Assembly: GCF_004116385.1 (NCBI RefSeq) | Contig: NZ_PEIB01000010.1 | Span: 79,519 to 143,518, forward strand | Source of the DNA: Veronia nyctiphanis | GTDB lineage: Bacteria; Pseudomonadota; Gammaproteobacteria; Enterobacterales; Vibrionaceae | Direction of reading: 5' to 3' | Length of the DNA stretch: 64,000 nt | In this document: in pieces, positions 38,682 to 50,767 of the stretch | Numbering within the stretch: the stretch's first letter is position 1 | Layout of the letters: each line of letters opens with the position of its first letter | Program-made: the position numbers and the translations under genes | Notes under the pieces: model-generated | What the model saw: the letters and a program-made list of their open reading frames with translations, nothing else | Database searches by the model: none | Told to the model about the DNA's origin: nothing

Positions 38682-39755
38682 TTAGCTGTATCTGAGTACA
38701 ACTCTGGAAGTGAGTTTCACCAGTAGCTCATAGGCGATAGTGCCAATGTGGGCGGCAACCTCTTCAGCAGGCAACCCCTGCCCCCAGAGCACGACTTTAT
38801 CGCCAACCTTATCTTTAGCATCAGGGCCAAGGTCAACCATCAACATGTCCATCGACACGCGTCCTACCACAGGTACACGACGGCCATTGACCAGCACGGG
38901 TGTGCCGTTTGGAGCCGTTCGTGGATAGCCATCACCATAGCCTATCGCAATAACGCCGACACGGGTTTCTTGCATCGAGACCCAGGTTCCGCCATAGCCA
39001 ATAGATTCGCCCGGCGTGACTTTGCGCACCGCGATAAGGCTGGATGTCAGTGTCATCGCGGGCTTGAGGCCGAAGTCTTCGCCTTTTTGATCAGAGAATG
39101 GTGAGACGCCATACAAAGATATCCCCGGGCGTACCCACTCGGTGTGGCTTTCAGGCCAAGACAAACAGGCCGATGATGCGCCAAGCGAGCGCTCTCCTTC
39201 AAGCCCTTGAGTCAGCCCATTGAAGCATTGAATTTGCAGCGGCGTGATTGGGTTATTCAACTCATCAGCACAGCCAAAGTGTGTCATGTAGTTAAGCGAT
39301 GAAACATTCTTACAAGCACTCAACCGCGCGACAAACTCAGAGACCTCTTCACGACGAACACCCAGCCGGTGCATGCCCGTGTCGATCTTGAGCCACACTT
39401 TGAGCGGACGCTCCAGCTTCGCAGACTCCAGCGCTTCCAGTTGCTCTTGGCAATGAACAACAGTATCGAAGTTGTTCGCAACCAGTTTGGGCAAGTCTTT
39501 GGCAACGAGAAAGCCCTCAAGCAGCAGTATAGGTTTGACAATACCGCCCGCTCTTAACGTCAGGCCTTCTTCAATTCGCGCGACGCCAAAGCCGTCGGCG
39601 GTCGATTCCAGCGTGTTAGCCACAGACAACAATCCGTGGCCATAACCATTGGCTTTGACCACGGCCAGCGTCTTCGATTGCGGTGCGTGGCGTTTTACCA
39701 CCAGCAGGTTGTGAACCAGCGCATCAAGGTCAATTTGTGCGTAAGCGGTTTTCAT
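38682..39755 (-). CDS. alr: Alanine racemase
   Basis: A 357-aa PLP enzyme making D-alanine for peptidoglycan. The PLP lysine is in AVVKANGYGHG and the catalytic tyrosine in ESIGYGGTWVS; further motifs are TGMHRLGVR, the substrate loop RVSMDMLMVDLGP and YELLVKLTSRV at the end. ATG 39755 is preferred over a TTG just upstream. It starts 14 nt after the dnaB stop, the usual dnaB-alr pair. Confidence 0.95.
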   Translation of the reverse strand: MKTAYAQIDLDALVHNLLVVKRHAPQSKTLAVVKANGYGHGLLSVANTLESTADGFGVARIEEGLTLRAGGIVKPILLLEGFLVAKDLPKLVANNFDTVVHCQEQLEALESAKLERPLKVWLKIDTGMHRLGVRREEVSEFVARLSACKNVSSLNYMTHFGCADELNNPITPLQIQCFNGLTQGLEGERSLGASSACLSWPESHTEWVRPGISLYGVSPFSDQKGEDFGLKPAMTLTSSLIAVRKVTPGESIGYGGTWVSMQETRVGVIAIGYGDGYPRTAPNGTPVLVNGRRVPVVGRVSMDMLMVDLGPDAKDKVGDKVVLWGQGLPAEEVAAHIGTIAYELLVKLTSRVVLRYS

Positions 39756-39769
39756 CAAGCGTCGTCCCG

Positions 39770-41185
39770 TTATTCTTCATCGTACGCCGGGCCGGCGTAA
39801 TTATCGAAACGGGAGTATTGTCCCTGAAAGGTCAGGCGTACTGAGCCTATTGGGCCGTTACGCTGCTTACCAATAATGATTTCTGCAATGCCTTTGAGCG
39901 GGCTTTCCGGGTTATACACTTCATCACGGTAGATGAACATGATGAGGTCAGCATCCTGCTCAATCGCACCGGATTCACGCAGGTCAGAGTTAACCGGGCG
40001 TTTATCGGCACGTTGCTCCAACGAGCGGTTGAGCTGAGAAAGCGCAACAACAGGTACGTTGAGTTCTTTTGCCAGCGCTTTCAAAGAGCGGCTGATCTCG
40101 GCAATCTCAAGGGTACGGTTGTCTTGCAGTGCCGGCACACGCATCAATTGCAGGTAGTCGACCATGATCATCGACAGGCCACCATGCTCGCGGGCAATAC
40201 GGCGGGCACGCGAACGCACATCGGTTGGCGTCAGGCCTGAGCTGTCATCGATGTACATGTTTTTCTTCTGCATCAGGATCCCCATGGTTGAGGAGATCCG
40301 TGCCCAATCCTCATCGTCCAACTGACCCGTACGGATTTTGGTTTGGTCTACGCGAGAGAGCGAGGCCAGCATTCTCATCATCAGCTGTTCTGAGGGCATT
40401 TCAAGAGAGAAGATGAGGACAGGTTTTTCCTGATCCATCGCCGCGTTTTCACAAAGGTTCATCGCGAAGGTGGTTTTACCCATCGACGGACGCGCGGCAA
40501 CAATCACCAAATCAGAGCCTTGTAGACCTGCGGTTTTTTTGTTGAGGTCGTTAAACCCGGTCGAGACCCCCGTAACGCCATCTTGTGGGCTTTTAAACAG
40601 GACCTCGATACGCTCAAGGGTTTTAGACAGCACAGAATCAATGTGCTGTGGGCCTTCGTTCTCTGTGGTGCGGGATTCGGCAATGGCAAAGACCTTGCTC
40701 TCGGCAAGATCGAGTAAGTCTTCTGAGGTGCGACCTTCAGGCTCATAGCCCGCGTCAGCAATTTCGTTAGCTACCCCAATCAGGTTACGCACCATCGCGC
40801 GCTCACGAACGATGTCTGCATAAGCGACGATGTTCGCAGCACTCGGGGTATTTTTGGCCAGCTCAGCCAAATAAGCGAAGCCACCCACCTCTTCCAGCAT
40901 GCCCTGCTTTTCGAGGTTTTCAGACAAGGTAATCAAATCCAGCGGTGAGCCACCATCAAGGATTTGCTTCGTGCTTTCAAAAATCAGGCGATGCGGACGG
41001 CTGTAGAAATCACCGGGGATCACTTTCTCAGCGACGGTATCCCAGCGTTCGTTATCCAGCATCAGTCCACCGATTACAGACTGCTCTGCTTCGAGAGAAT
41101 GCGGAGGCACTTTCAGCGCTTCCATCTGTTTGTCGGTAGTGCGGTTATTTGAATTGTACGGTTTGTTGCTGCGTTGTTCTGCCAT
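39770..41185 (-). CDS. dnaB: Replicative DNA helicase
   Basis: A 471-aa hexameric helicase of the replication fork. The N-terminal domain (PPHSLEAEQSVIGGLMLD) is followed by the RecA-like motor with Walker A AARPSMGKTTFAMN, Walker B MIMVDYLQLM, the DnaB motif 3 VVALSQLNRSLEQRADKRP and SDLRESGAIEQDADLIMFIY. No intein. It is the first gene of the dnaB-alr unit. Confidence 0.97.
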   Translation of the reverse strand: MAEQRSNKPYNSNNRTTDKQMEALKVPPHSLEAEQSVIGGLMLDNERWDTVAEKVIPGDFYSRPHRLIFESTKQILDGGSPLDLITLSENLEKQGMLEEVGGFAYLAELAKNTPSAANIVAYADIVRERAMVRNLIGVANEIADAGYEPEGRTSEDLLDLAESKVFAIAESRTTENEGPQHIDSVLSKTLERIEVLFKSPQDGVTGVSTGFNDLNKKTAGLQGSDLVIVAARPSMGKTTFAMNLCENAAMDQEKPVLIFSLEMPSEQLMMRMLASLSRVDQTKIRTGQLDDEDWARISSTMGILMQKKNMYIDDSSGLTPTDVRSRARRIAREHGGLSMIMVDYLQLMRVPALQDNRTLEIAEISRSLKALAKELNVPVVALSQLNRSLEQRADKRPVNSDLRESGAIEQDADLIMFIYRDEVYNPESPLKGIAEIIIGKQRNGPIGSVRLTFQGQYSRFDNYAGPAYDEE

Positions 41186-41387
41186 AGTGTATTTACCTTG
41201 TCACTGCGCCCGACATTATAGCGCTTACAACGCTGTGTTTCGCTGGCATAGTTAAGTTTTTTCCCGATCAGGTAAATCGCAATTAATTTAAGGCTTTAGT
41301 TTTGGATTTGAGGCGTGACGCAGAAGAATAAAACGTGCTGTTCTCTGAAAGAAATGAAAGCGCTGAACGACTGACAAAAAGCAGATA

Positions 41388-41417
41388 CAAAAAAGCCAGC
41401 CCGAAGGCTGGCTTTTT
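41388..41417 (-). terminator. Terminator of the rpsF-priB-rpsR-rplI operon
   Basis: The stem AAAAGCCAGCC/GGCTGGCTTTTT with loop CGAA ends in a T run on the minus strand, 18 nt beyond the rplI stop. Confidence 0.9.
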
Positions 41418-41435
41418 CTGGACGATTGCGACTGA

Positions 41436-41885
41436 TTACTCAGCAACAACTGCCAGGTTTACTGTTGCGAATACTTCAGAGTGCAGCTGAACGCTGATCT
41501 CGAATTCGCCAACGTTACGCAGTACACCTTCTGGCAGGCGAACTTCGCTCTTCGTTACTTCAACGCCAGCTGCAGTGATTGCATCAGCGATGTCACGAGT
41601 ACCGATAGAACCGAACAGTTTACCTTCGTCACCCGCTTTAGAAACGATTTGAACCGCTTCCAGAGCGTTAACTTTCTCAGCACGAGCTTCTGCAGCAGCC
41701 AGAACTTCAGCAACTTTTGCTTCTAGTTCAGCACGACGAGCTTCAAAGTGCTCAACGTTTGCTTTAGTTGCCATAACAGCCTTACCTTGTGGGATAAGGA
41801 AGTTACGTGCGTAACCTGACTTAACAGTTACCTGATCACCCAGACCACCCAGTTTGGCGATTTTATCAAGCAGAATAACTTGCAT
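41436..41885 (-). CDS. rplI: 50S ribosomal protein L9
   Basis: 149 aa, full length. [19 protein letters not shown] and [13 protein letters not shown] are the L9 N-terminal rRNA-binding domain. A long charged connecting helix (residues 45-80) leads to the C-terminal domain. Last gene of the S6-PriB-S18-L9 operon, 37 bp after rpsR. Confidence 0.97.
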   Translation of the reverse strand: MQVILLDKIAKLGGLGDQVTVKSGYARNFLIPQGKAVMATKANVEHFEARRAELEAKVAEVLAAAEARAEKVNALEAVQIVSKAGDEGKLFGSIGTRDIADAITAAGVEVTKSEVRLPEGVLRNVGEFEISVQLHSEVFATVNLAVVAE

Positions 41886-41891
41886 TATCTA

Positions 41892-42470
<579 letters not shown>

Positions 42471-42476
42471 CGCAAA

Positions 42477-42878
42477 TTACTCAGCCGCTGCTTCGCCTTC
42501 TTGCGCTACTGGAGCTGCTGGAGCTTCAGAACGCTCTTCACGGCGTGGTGCGCGCTCTTCTTTAGCCTTCATCATCACAGATGGCTCAGTCACAGCACCT
42601 TTAGTACGCATGATCATGTTACGGATCACAGCGTCGTTGAAGCGGAACGCAGTTTCCAGCTCATCAACAACAGCCTGCTCAGCTTCAACGTTCATCAGAA
42701 CGTAGTGTGCTTTGTGCAGCTTGTTGATTGGGTAAGCCAGTTGACGACGGCCCCAGTCTTCAAGACGGTGGATCTCACCACCTGACTCTTTGATAGAACC
42801 AGTGTAACGCTCGATCATGCCAGCAACTTGCTCGCTTTGATCAGGGTGCACCATGAATACGATTTCGTAATGACGCAT
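42477..42878 (-). CDS. rpsF: 30S ribosomal protein S6
   Basis: 133 aa. [20 protein letters not shown] and [20 protein letters not shown] are canonical. The C-terminal tail is acidic and alanine-rich ([15 protein letters not shown]), the region extended by RimK glutamylation in relatives. GGAG precedes the ATG. First gene of the operon; an S6:S18-type leader hairpin lies upstream. Confidence 0.97.
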   Translation of the reverse strand: MRHYEIVFMVHPDQSEQVAGMIERYTGSIKESGGEIHRLEDWGRRQLAYPINKLHKAHYVLMNVEAEQAVVDELETAFRFNDAVIRNMIMRTKGAVTEPSVMMKAKEERAPRREERSEAPAAPVAQEGEAAAE

Positions 42879-42902
42879 GAGTTGCTCCTTACGGATTATT
42901 CA

Positions 42903-42935
42903 GCTTCCACGCGTGCCCGGTCATCCAGCGGAAGC
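42903..42935 (-). promoter_or_regulatory. Candidate S6:S18 autoregulatory leader hairpin of rpsF
   Basis: On the minus strand GCTTCC pairs with GGAAGC, with an inner GC/GC step, around a loop containing GATGACCGGGC. It ends 24 nt before the rpsF ATG. Many bacteria regulate rpsF through a leader structure bound by the S6-S18 complex, with conserved CCG in the loop; CCG and ACCGG are present here. The family assignment is an inference from shape and place. Confidence 0.5.
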
Positions 42936-43116
42936 AAGGAACGAAAGTAAAAGACCAGGAATTTGGAGGCGGAATAGTACAGAGATTCGTCAGTTCAGGC
43001 AAGAGAAATTTCAAAAAGGCGGGGGTTTGACGAACAATGGCTAACTTATTGGATGAGTTTTGCTTTTACCTTACCACTCCGCTGTATTTCTGCACCGTTT
43101 ACACTAAGACCATAAA

Positions 43117-43150
43117 CAAAAAAGCAGCCCACACTTTAGGCTGCTTTTTT
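43117..43150 (-). terminator. Terminator of rnr-rlmB
   Basis: AAAAAAGCAGCC pairs with GGCTGCTTTTTT (loop CACACTTTA... partly unpaired). It lies about 20 nt beyond the rlmB stop. Confidence 0.88.
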
Positions 43151-43171
43151 AGGTTAAAATCTAAACTTCGG

Positions 43172-43912
43172 TTATTTGACCTGACGTTGACGCACCGCTT
43201 CAAACAGGCATATCCCTGAGGCAACAGAAACGTTAAGGCTCGATACGCTGCCGGACATCGGAATACTGATCAGCTCATCGCAGGTTTCACGCGTCAGACG
43301 GCGCATACCATCGCCTTCCGCACCCATGACAATCGCCAATGGGCCCGTCAGCTTGCTGTGGTAAATATCGTGCGTGGCCTCACCTGCCGTGCCGACAAAC
43401 CATACGCCTTTTTCCTGTAATTTACGCATGGTGCGGGCAAGGTTGGTCACACGCACAAGCGGCATCACTTCAGCCGCGCCAACCGCCACTTTGCGCACCG
43501 TGGCATTAAGCTGTGCCGATTTATCTTTCGGCACAATCACCGCACAAGCACCTGCAGCATCAGCATTTCGCAGACACGCACCAAGGTTGTGTGGGTCAGT
43601 TACCCCATCAAGCACTAGAAACAGCGGCGCCTCTTTGCCATCAAGAATAATATCGAGATCATTCTCGTTGTACTGACGGCCTTGCTTCACGCGGGCAATA
43701 ATGCCCTGATGAGACGCGCCCTTAGCTTTGTCATCCAGCCCTTTACGACCAGACTCCTGAATGGTTACCCCAAGACTTGCCAACTCGTTGAGCACAGGCA
43801 GCATACGGTCGTCCTGACGTCCTTTCAGTACAAACACTTCGATGAATCGGGCCGGATCCGAGGCCAGTACCGCTTTGACGGCATGGATGCCGTAGATCAT
43901 TTCATTACTCAT
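43172..43912 (-). CDS. rlmB: 23S rRNA (guanosine-2'-O)-methyltransferase RlmB
   Basis: A 246-aa SpoU-class methyltransferase modifying G2251 of 23S rRNA. The N-terminal substrate domain ([12 protein letters not shown]) is followed by the knotted SPOUT domain with motif 1 [20 protein letters not shown], motif 2 [13 protein letters not shown] and motif 3 [20 protein letters not shown]. It starts 3 nt after rnr, in one transcript with it. Confidence 0.96.
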   Translation of the reverse strand: MSNEMIYGIHAVKAVLASDPARFIEVFVLKGRQDDRMLPVLNELASLGVTIQESGRKGLDDKAKGASHQGIIARVKQGRQYNENDLDIILDGKEAPLFLVLDGVTDPHNLGACLRNADAAGACAVIVPKDKSAQLNATVRKVAVGAAEVMPLVRVTNLARTMRKLQEKGVWFVGTAGEATHDIYHSKLTGPLAIVMGAEGDGMRRLTRETCDELISIPMSGSVSSLNVSVASGICLFEAVRQRQVK

Positions 43913-43915
43913 GAC

Positions 43916-46507
43916 TTACTTCTTTTTGTTACTGGTGGTAGCAGGCTTTCGCTTCTGCGATTTTTTCTTGCGCGTTTTTTCAGCTTTGGTTTTATTTCTG
44001 GCTGGGTTTCCTGACTGAGCGCTATCAGCGCTTGGCTTATTACCGCCTTTCCCTCTTCGGCCTTTATTACCAGCGCCGCTCTTGTTTCCTGCAGTGCCTT
44101 TGTTTCCGCCGCCTTTACGGGCACCCGCGCCTTCTGGGGCTTTATCGCCCTCAGCGCTTGGAATGGCACCTCGTTTCAGTTGTTGACGAACAGACAGTCT
44201 CTCACGGCTGGCTGCAGGGGTTTTCTGAGATTCTGCGCGGCCTTTTTTCTTGGCCTTGTCTCGAGCCGTTTTCCCCGCACCGCGCGCGCGGCGTTTTGAA
44301 CCTGCCAGTTCAAAATCGATCATCCTTTCATCAAGGTTGACGGACAGTACTTTGACTTGCACCTCGTCACCAAGACGGAAGACACGTCCAGAGCTCTCAC
44401 CCACCAATTTCTGTCCGACCATATCATAGCGGTAGTAGTCGTTATCGAGATTAGAGATATGCACTAAACCATCGATGTGCAACTCATTAAGGCGGACGAA
44501 GAAGCCAAATCCGGTAACGTTAGCAATCACACCGTCCATTACATCGCCGACATGGTCTTGCATGTATTCACATTTCAGCCAATCAGACACATCACGGGTC
44601 GCATCGTCAGCACGGCGCTCTGTCATCGAGCACTGCTCACCCAACACGTCCATATCGTCCATGCTGTAGTGATAGCCGCCTGTCGGTGTCCATTTATCGG
44701 TATTGTTACCTTCCTGCTTGGCAATCAGATATTTGATGGCGCGGTGAAGGAGCAAATCCGGATAACGACGGATAGGCGACGTGAAGTGAGCATATTGCTT
44801 GAGTGCTAAACCAAAGTGACCGGAATTATCAGCTTGGTATACGGCCTGCTTCATCGAGCGCAGCAACATGGTCTGAATAAGCTCTTGATCAGGACGGTTT
44901 TGAATAGTGTGAGCCAGCTGAGCGTAATCGACAGGGGACGGATCCAATCCGCCCTGAAGACTCAAACCCAGCTCTTTCAGGAAATCTTTAAATCCTGTCA
45001 GACGCTCTTCACCCGGCGCTTCGTGCACACGGTAAAGGGCTGCTTCTTTGTGTTTCTCAACAAAGCGGGCAGACGCGATATTCGCCAAAATCATACATTC
45101 TTCGATGATCTTGTGAGCATCGTTGCGTTCAACGGGCACAATGCGATCGATTTTACGCATTGCATTGAATAGAAATTTGGTTTCCACGGTTTCAAACTCA
45201 ATCGCACCACGTTGCTCACGGGCAGCTTTCAGTACTTTGTACATAGCATTGAGCTGCTCCAGATGCGGCACTAAGTTTTTGTAGCGGTCGCGCAGCTCTT
45301 CATCGCCATCAAGCATCTGAGACACTTTGGTGTAAGTCAGGCGGGCGTGCGAATTCATCACCGCTTCATAGTGTTTGAAGCCTGACAGCTTACCCGATGC
45401 CGATACGGTCATCTCACACACCATGCACAGGCGGTCAACCTGTGGGTTCAGCGAGCATAGCCCGTTTGACAGCACTTCAGGCAACATAGGAATTACCTGT
45501 GACGGGAAGTACACCGAGTTACCGCGGTTCACCGCTTCTTTATCGAGCGCAGAATCCGGTCTGACGTAATAACTGACATCGGCAATCGCAACCCAAAGAC
45601 GCCAGCCACCAGAGCGTTTTTTCTCACAGTAAACGGCATCGTCGAAGTCACGAGCATCTTCACCATCAATGGTGACAAGCGGCAGGTCTCGCAAATCGAC
45701 ACGGCCTTGTTTCGCCTCTTCCGGTACTTCGTCATTCAAACCTTTGATTTGCTGACTGACTTCTTTCGGCCACTCATTAGGAATGTTGTGGGTTCGCATG
45801 GCAATTTCGATTTCCATACCGGGAGCCATGTTCTCTCCCAACACCTCAACAATTCGACCCACCGGGTTGTGCTTACGGGTTGGACGCTGGAAAATTTCCA
45901 CCACCACCACGTTGCCCATTCGGGCACCTTTGCGCGAGTCTTCCGGTATCTCGATATCCTGACCAAGACGTGAGTCGTCCGGCACCACAAAGCCAATGCC
46001 ATTCTCGACGAAATAGCGGCCAACAATTTGCGCCTTTCGCTCTTCCAGCACTCTGACAACACGGGCTTCTTTTCGACCACGTTTGTCCGTTCCGGCAGGC
46101 TGAACAAGGATAAAATCGCCGTGCATCACACCTTTCATCTGATGGTGTGGCAACAGCCAGTCTTCGCGATTTCCCTTCCCTTCTGGACGAAGGAAACCAA
46201 AACCGTCACGGTGTCCAATCACCGTACCCTTTACTAAATCCAACCTTTCCGGCAGGGCATAGCACTGGCGGCGAGTGAAAATCAGCTGACCATCACGCTC
46301 CATCGCTCGCAGACGACGGCGAAGGCCTTCGTATTGGTCATCCGTGTTTAGGCCAAGTACTTCGAACAGTTGGTCACGACTGACCGGCGCAGTGAAACCT
46401 TTAATGACTTCAAGTAGGTGCTCGCGGCTCGGTACCGGGTTTTCATATTTTTCTGCTTCGCGATCCAAATGCGGATCGTTCGAATGCAAGTTTTTGTCTA
46501 TCGACAT
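43916..46507 (-). CDS. rnr: Ribonuclease R
   Basis: A 863-aa 3'-5' exoribonuclease able to digest structured RNA. The N-terminal winged helix ([20 protein letters not shown]) is followed by cold-shock domains ([20 protein letters not shown]), the RNB catalytic core with the aspartates in [20 protein letters not shown], an S1 domain ([20 protein letters not shown]) and a long basic tail rich in Lys, Gly and Ala (about residues 740-863). The tail fits trans-translation and ribosome association roles. Upstream of rlmB in the same operon. Confidence 0.97.
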   Translation of the reverse strand: MSIDKNLHSNDPHLDREAEKYENPVPSREHLLEVIKGFTAPVSRDQLFEVLGLNTDDQYEGLRRRLRAMERDGQLIFTRRQCYALPERLDLVKGTVIGHRDGFGFLRPEGKGNREDWLLPHHQMKGVMHGDFILVQPAGTDKRGRKEARVVRVLEERKAQIVGRYFVENGIGFVVPDDSRLGQDIEIPEDSRKGARMGNVVVVEIFQRPTRKHNPVGRIVEVLGENMAPGMEIEIAMRTHNIPNEWPKEVSQQIKGLNDEVPEEAKQGRVDLRDLPLVTIDGEDARDFDDAVYCEKKRSGGWRLWVAIADVSYYVRPDSALDKEAVNRGNSVYFPSQVIPMLPEVLSNGLCSLNPQVDRLCMVCEMTVSASGKLSGFKHYEAVMNSHARLTYTKVSQMLDGDEELRDRYKNLVPHLEQLNAMYKVLKAAREQRGAIEFETVETKFLFNAMRKIDRIVPVERNDAHKIIEECMILANIASARFVEKHKEAALYRVHEAPGEERLTGFKDFLKELGLSLQGGLDPSPVDYAQLAHTIQNRPDQELIQTMLLRSMKQAVYQADNSGHFGLALKQYAHFTSPIRRYPDLLLHRAIKYLIAKQEGNNTDKWTPTGGYHYSMDDMDVLGEQCSMTERRADDATRDVSDWLKCEYMQDHVGDVMDGVIANVTGFGFFVRLNELHIDGLVHISNLDNDYYRYDMVGQKLVGESSGRVFRLGDEVQVKVLSVNLDERMIDFELAGSKRRARGAGKTARDKAKKKGRAESQKTPAASRERLSVRQQLKRGAIPSAEGDKAPEGAGARKGGGNKGTAGNKSGAGNKGRRGKGGNKPSADSAQSGNPARNKTKAEKTRKKKSQKRKPATTSNKKK

Positions 46508-46610
46508 TCATTGTTCCTGTCGGCAACACACAAGATTCAGTATATCGCCTGAAGTTATTTCAAAATGGGTATTCGTCGGGCTTTTAGGGGAATTTATTTC
46601 CGCCGTCACG

Positions 46611-47057
46611 TTATTTGGCGGCCCGACCTGCGTCAGTGGTATGTAATAGGTTGATAAGCGGCTGGTTATTTACCGTCAGATCCTGAAGTGTGTATTTATC
46701 TAACTCCTGCAAAAACTGCGAAATCGCATCACCTAAGATGCCTTTGAGTCTGCAAGCGGGTGAGATATGACAAAAATCTGGACTGCAGTTAACTATCTGC
46801 AGGGGTTCTATATCGCGCACCAGTTGACCAACATTGATCTCTGATGCGTTTTTTCCTAATCGGATACCACCGTTTTTTCCGCGCACTGTCTCCACATATC
46901 CCAACTGGCTCAAACGGTGGATAATTTTCACCATATGATTTCTGGACACCCCATATTCCTCAGTAACTTCAGTAATACTGGTCAGTTTTCCCTGTTCAAG
47001 GTTGGCAAGGAACATTAATGCCCGAAGCGCAAAATCAGTGAAGGTGGTTAATTGCAC
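46611..47057 (-). CDS. nsrR: Nitric-oxide-sensing repressor NsrR (Rrf2 family)
   Basis: A 148-aa Rrf2 winged-helix regulator with an NO-sensitive Fe-S cluster. The helix-turn-helix reads [20 protein letters not shown] with the wing [11 protein letters not shown]. The cluster cysteines are Cys91, Cys96 and Cys102 ([14 protein letters not shown]), the same positions as in E. coli NsrR. It is divergent from hmp, with two operator-like sites between them. In most gammaproteobacteria nsrR precedes rnr; here it also lies directly upstream of rnr-rlmB on the same strand. Confidence 0.95.
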   Translation of the reverse strand: MQLTTFTDFALRALMFLANLEQGKLTSITEVTEEYGVSRNHMVKIIHRLSQLGYVETVRGKNGGIRLGKNASEINVGQLVRDIEPLQIVNCSPDFCHISPACRLKGILGDAISQFLQELDKYTLQDLTVNNQPLINLLHTTDAGRAAK

Positions 47058-47092
47058 GTGTTGTCTCCTTTGACACCATTGTAAGTTCCCCG

Positions 47093-47121
47093 TTGACTAA
47101 AAGATACCTTTGAGATACAAC
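47093..47121 (+). promoter_or_regulatory. Sigma-70 promoter of hmp
   Basis: TTGACT (47093-47098), 17-nt spacer, TACAAC (47116-47121). It lies 42 bp before the hmp ATG and overlaps the first NsrR-like site, which would explain repression. Confidence 0.65.
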
Positions 47122-47123
47122 TT
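47101..47123. promoter_or_regulatory. NsrR operator 1
   Basis: AAGATACCTTTGAGATACAACTT read against the NsrR consensus AAGATGCATTT-N-AAATGCATCTT: most positions match, as an 11-1-11 inverted repeat. It covers the hmp -10 element. Confidence 0.7.
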
Positions 47124-47125
47124 AT

Positions 47126-47148
47126 AACATACATTTGAGATGCATGTT
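47126..47148. promoter_or_regulatory. NsrR operator 2
   Basis: AACATACATTTGAGATGCATGTT is a better palindrome than site 1 (ATACATTT-G-AGATGCAT core), starting 25 bp from the first site, about two and a half helix turns. It lies just downstream of the predicted transcription start of hmp. Confidence 0.72.
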
Positions 47149-47162
47149 TAAGAGGAAGTATT

Positions 47163-48353
47163 ATGTTGACGCCCAAAACAATTGAAATTGTTAAGTCTAC
47201 GGCACCTATTCTGGCCCAAACCGGTCCTTCGTTGACCGAGTATTTCTACGAGCGCCTGTTTGCGCATTACCCAGAACTGCAAAACATTTTCAATATGAGT
47301 AATCAAACCAACAATGCGCAACGGGAAGCCTTGTTTAATGCGGTATACGGCTACGCCGCCAATATCGATAACATCGAAGCGCTTCTCCCGGTTGTTGAAA
47401 AAATTGCCAATAAACACGCAAGTTTCAACATTACACCTGAGATGTATGACATTGTCGGTGAGACCCTGCTGGCAACCATTGATGAGTTGCTATCACCCGG
47501 GCAAGAGGTATTGGATGCGTGGGCTGAAGCTTACGGTTTTCTTGCCAGTGTGTTCATTAGCCGAGAAGAAGATATTTATCAGGAAAAAGAGAACGCTGAG
47601 GGCGGATGGCGAGGTAAACGGGCCTTTACCGTTATCAAAAAAGAAAAACAAAGCGACCTCATCACCAGTTTCACGTTTGCTCCTGTCGATGGAAAACCTG
47701 TCACTGCGTTTAAGCCTGGGCAGTATATCGGTATCACGATCGCGACTCCGGACTTGGAGTTTCAGGAAATCAGACAATATAGCTTGGCGGCGGCACACAG
47801 CCCTGAGCACTACCGTATTGCTGTCAAACGTGAGAATGACGGGAAAGTTTCAAACTATCTGCACGATAACGTCAATGTCGGAGACACGGTAGAGCTCACC
47901 CCGCCCCATGGTGACTTCTTCTTCAATTCGCCAGCAACCACACCAGTAACGTTGATCTCCGCAGGTGTTGGGTTAACACCCACACTATCAATGCTCGAAA
48001 CGTTATCGGGTAACCATAAGGCCGAAATAAACTGGCTCCACGCTGCCGAGCACAGTGGCCTGCATGCATTCGCCGAACAGACTAAACAGCTCACCAAACA
48101 ACATGGAGAGGGCGAGCACAATATTTGGTACAACACGCCTTTGTTGGATGACTTACCCGGGGAGGATTTCGACTATCTCGGGTTCATGGACTTATCACGC
48201 GTTTCTCACATCACCAAAGATCCTGAGCAACACTATTATATGTGTGGTCCAGTAGGATTCATGCAAAGCATCGCATCACAATTAACAAAAGTGGGGGTGA
48301 AAGCTGAAAACATTCACTATGAGTGTTTCGGTCCACACAAAGTCTTGAGTTAA
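47163..48353 (+). CDS. hmp: Flavohaemoglobin (nitric oxide dioxygenase)
   Basis: A 396-aa enzyme converting NO to nitrate with O2 and NAD(P)H. The globin domain (residues 1-138) has the proximal His in NKHASFNI and the opening MLTPKTIEIVKSTAPIL. The FAD-binding domain (about 150-255) has GQYIGITI and RQYSLAAAHS. The NAD-binding domain has LISAGVGLTPTLSMLE and YYMCGPVGFMQ. AGAGGAAG precedes the ATG. NsrR control is likely from the twin operators. The end overlaps the motX stop by 4 bp (convergent). Confidence 0.97.
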   Translation: MLTPKTIEIVKSTAPILAQTGPSLTEYFYERLFAHYPELQNIFNMSNQTNNAQREALFNAVYGYAANIDNIEALLPVVEKIANKHASFNITPEMYDIVGETLLATIDELLSPGQEVLDAWAEAYGFLASVFISREEDIYQEKENAEGGWRGKRAFTVIKKEKQSDLITSFTFAPVDGKPVTAFKPGQYIGITIATPDLEFQEIRQYSLAAAHSPEHYRIAVKRENDGKVSNYLHDNVNVGDTVELTPPHGDFFFNSPATTPVTLISAGVGLTPTLSMLETLSGNHKAEINWLHAAEHSGLHAFAEQTKQLTKQHGEGEHNIWYNTPLLDDLPGEDFDYLGFMDLSRVSHITKDPEQHYYMCGPVGFMQSIASQLTKVGVKAENIHYECFGPHKVLS

Positions 48354-48973
48354 TAACTCGCGGCTTTGGCCCGAGCAATAATGTTCCGTGGCATACGGTC
48401 TGCTAGGCCGTCCATGAGAGCCGCAACGCGGCGGTGGGTGCGTTTATCACCTGTCGCCGTCTGGTTTAACCAACGATATGCATCTTCATAATCAAGCGGG
48501 CTGCCGTAATCCCTTAGTAGAAGTTCAGCGAGTTGAATTTTTGCTTGAATATAGCCAAGTGACGCGGCTTCTTTAAAATAACGGACAGCACGCTCTTCAT
48601 CTTTCTGAACAAGTGTGCCTTTCTCATAATAACGTCCAAGCTGCTCAAGCGCGGCAGGTAAACCCTGCCTTGCCGCCTTTTTCATAAAATCGACGCCTGC
48701 CTCAACTTGTCTATCGACACATACACCCCATGCCAGCATGTCGCCGTAAAGGAACTGGTAAGCAGGCAAATCAATCTTAGTCGCACGAGCAACAATATCT
48801 TCGATAAGCTGGCAGTCGTCGGCCTTAACTCGCTTCAGGTGGGTATTGGTCTCGAACATCGCCATCAGGTCAGTTTCTGTATATACAGGAAAAGCTGGCC
48901 CCACATTGGCCAGAGATTGCCCACTCAGTGCCATTGCACCAGTAAACAGAAGAGATTTAGCGAGTTGTTTCAT
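48350..48973 (-). CDS. motX: Sodium-type flagellar motor protein MotX
   Basis: A 207-aa exported protein of the T-ring of the Vibrio Na+-driven polar flagellar motor. It has a signal peptide (MKQLAKSLLFTGAMALSGQS, cleavage after LA N). The conserved MotX block RVKADDCQLIEDIVARATKI and FLYGDMLAWGVCVDRQVEAG is followed by Sel1 repeats (AARQGLPAALEQLGRYYEKG, KEAASLGYIQAKIQLAELLL). The full-length match to MotX, rather than just Sel1 repeats, supports the call. It partners MotY and PomB. Its presence strongly indicates a Vibrionaceae-like motor. Confidence 0.92.
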   Translation of the reverse strand: MKQLAKSLLFTGAMALSGQSLANVGPAFPVYTETDLMAMFETNTHLKRVKADDCQLIEDIVARATKIDLPAYQFLYGDMLAWGVCVDRQVEAGVDFMKKAARQGLPAALEQLGRYYEKGTLVQKDEERAVRYFKEAASLGYIQAKIQLAELLLRDYGSPLDYEDAYRWLNQTATGDKRTHRRVAALMDGLADRMPRNIIARAKAASY

Positions 48974-49086
48974 TAGACATACCCAAAGACACTTTTTCGT
49001 TATTCTGGACAGTATATCGGCAGAAATAACGACAGCTTTATAGTTTCCTTGTTCTTGTTATATTAGCCGACACAAGATCACAGACG

Positions 49087-49117
49087 AAAAAAAACCAGCC
49101 TACTGGCTGGTTTTTTT
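49087..49117 (-). terminator. Terminator of purA
   Basis: The stem AAACCAGCC/GGCTGGTTT with loop TACT and long A and T runs on both sides lies 18 nt beyond the purA stop. Confidence 0.92.
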
Positions 49118-49134
49118 AAACTATCAATTCACCA

Positions 49135-50459
<1,325 letters not shown>

Positions 50460-50572
50460 TCAGTTGATAGTTAAAACGGGATTCTAGCACCATAAATAAA
50501 ATCATGCAGTCATTTTTTGACCGTCGTCGAGAATACAAGAAATGTAGTGTCACAATTTCATCCCGTGTCCAT

Positions 50573-50767
50573 TTACTTAGACGACCACATCATATATGCA
50601 ATAGCGAAGCCTGCTGCAACCAGACATCCACCAATTCGTCGTAGTAAGTTACTTGGCTGACTGCTTAGCTCAGACATCATCTTCCGCCATTTCTCAGGAA
50701 ATAACAGAGGTCCGAGCCCTTCAAGCATCAGCGCAATTCCAATCGCCAGCCACAATTCTACTATCAT
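50573..50767 (-). CDS. yjeT: DUF2065 small membrane protein (YjeT family)
   Basis: A 64-aa protein with two transmembrane segments (about residues 4-22 and 43-61). The family signature LMLEGLGPLLFPEKWRKMM and the NLLRRIGGCLVAAGF stretch match E. coli YjeT, which also lies between hflC and purA. Function unknown. ATG 50767 is in frame with the whole domain. Confidence 0.88.
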   Translation of the reverse strand: MIVELWLAIGIALMLEGLGPLLFPEKWRKMMSELSSQPSNLLRRIGGCLVAAGFAIAYMMWSSK

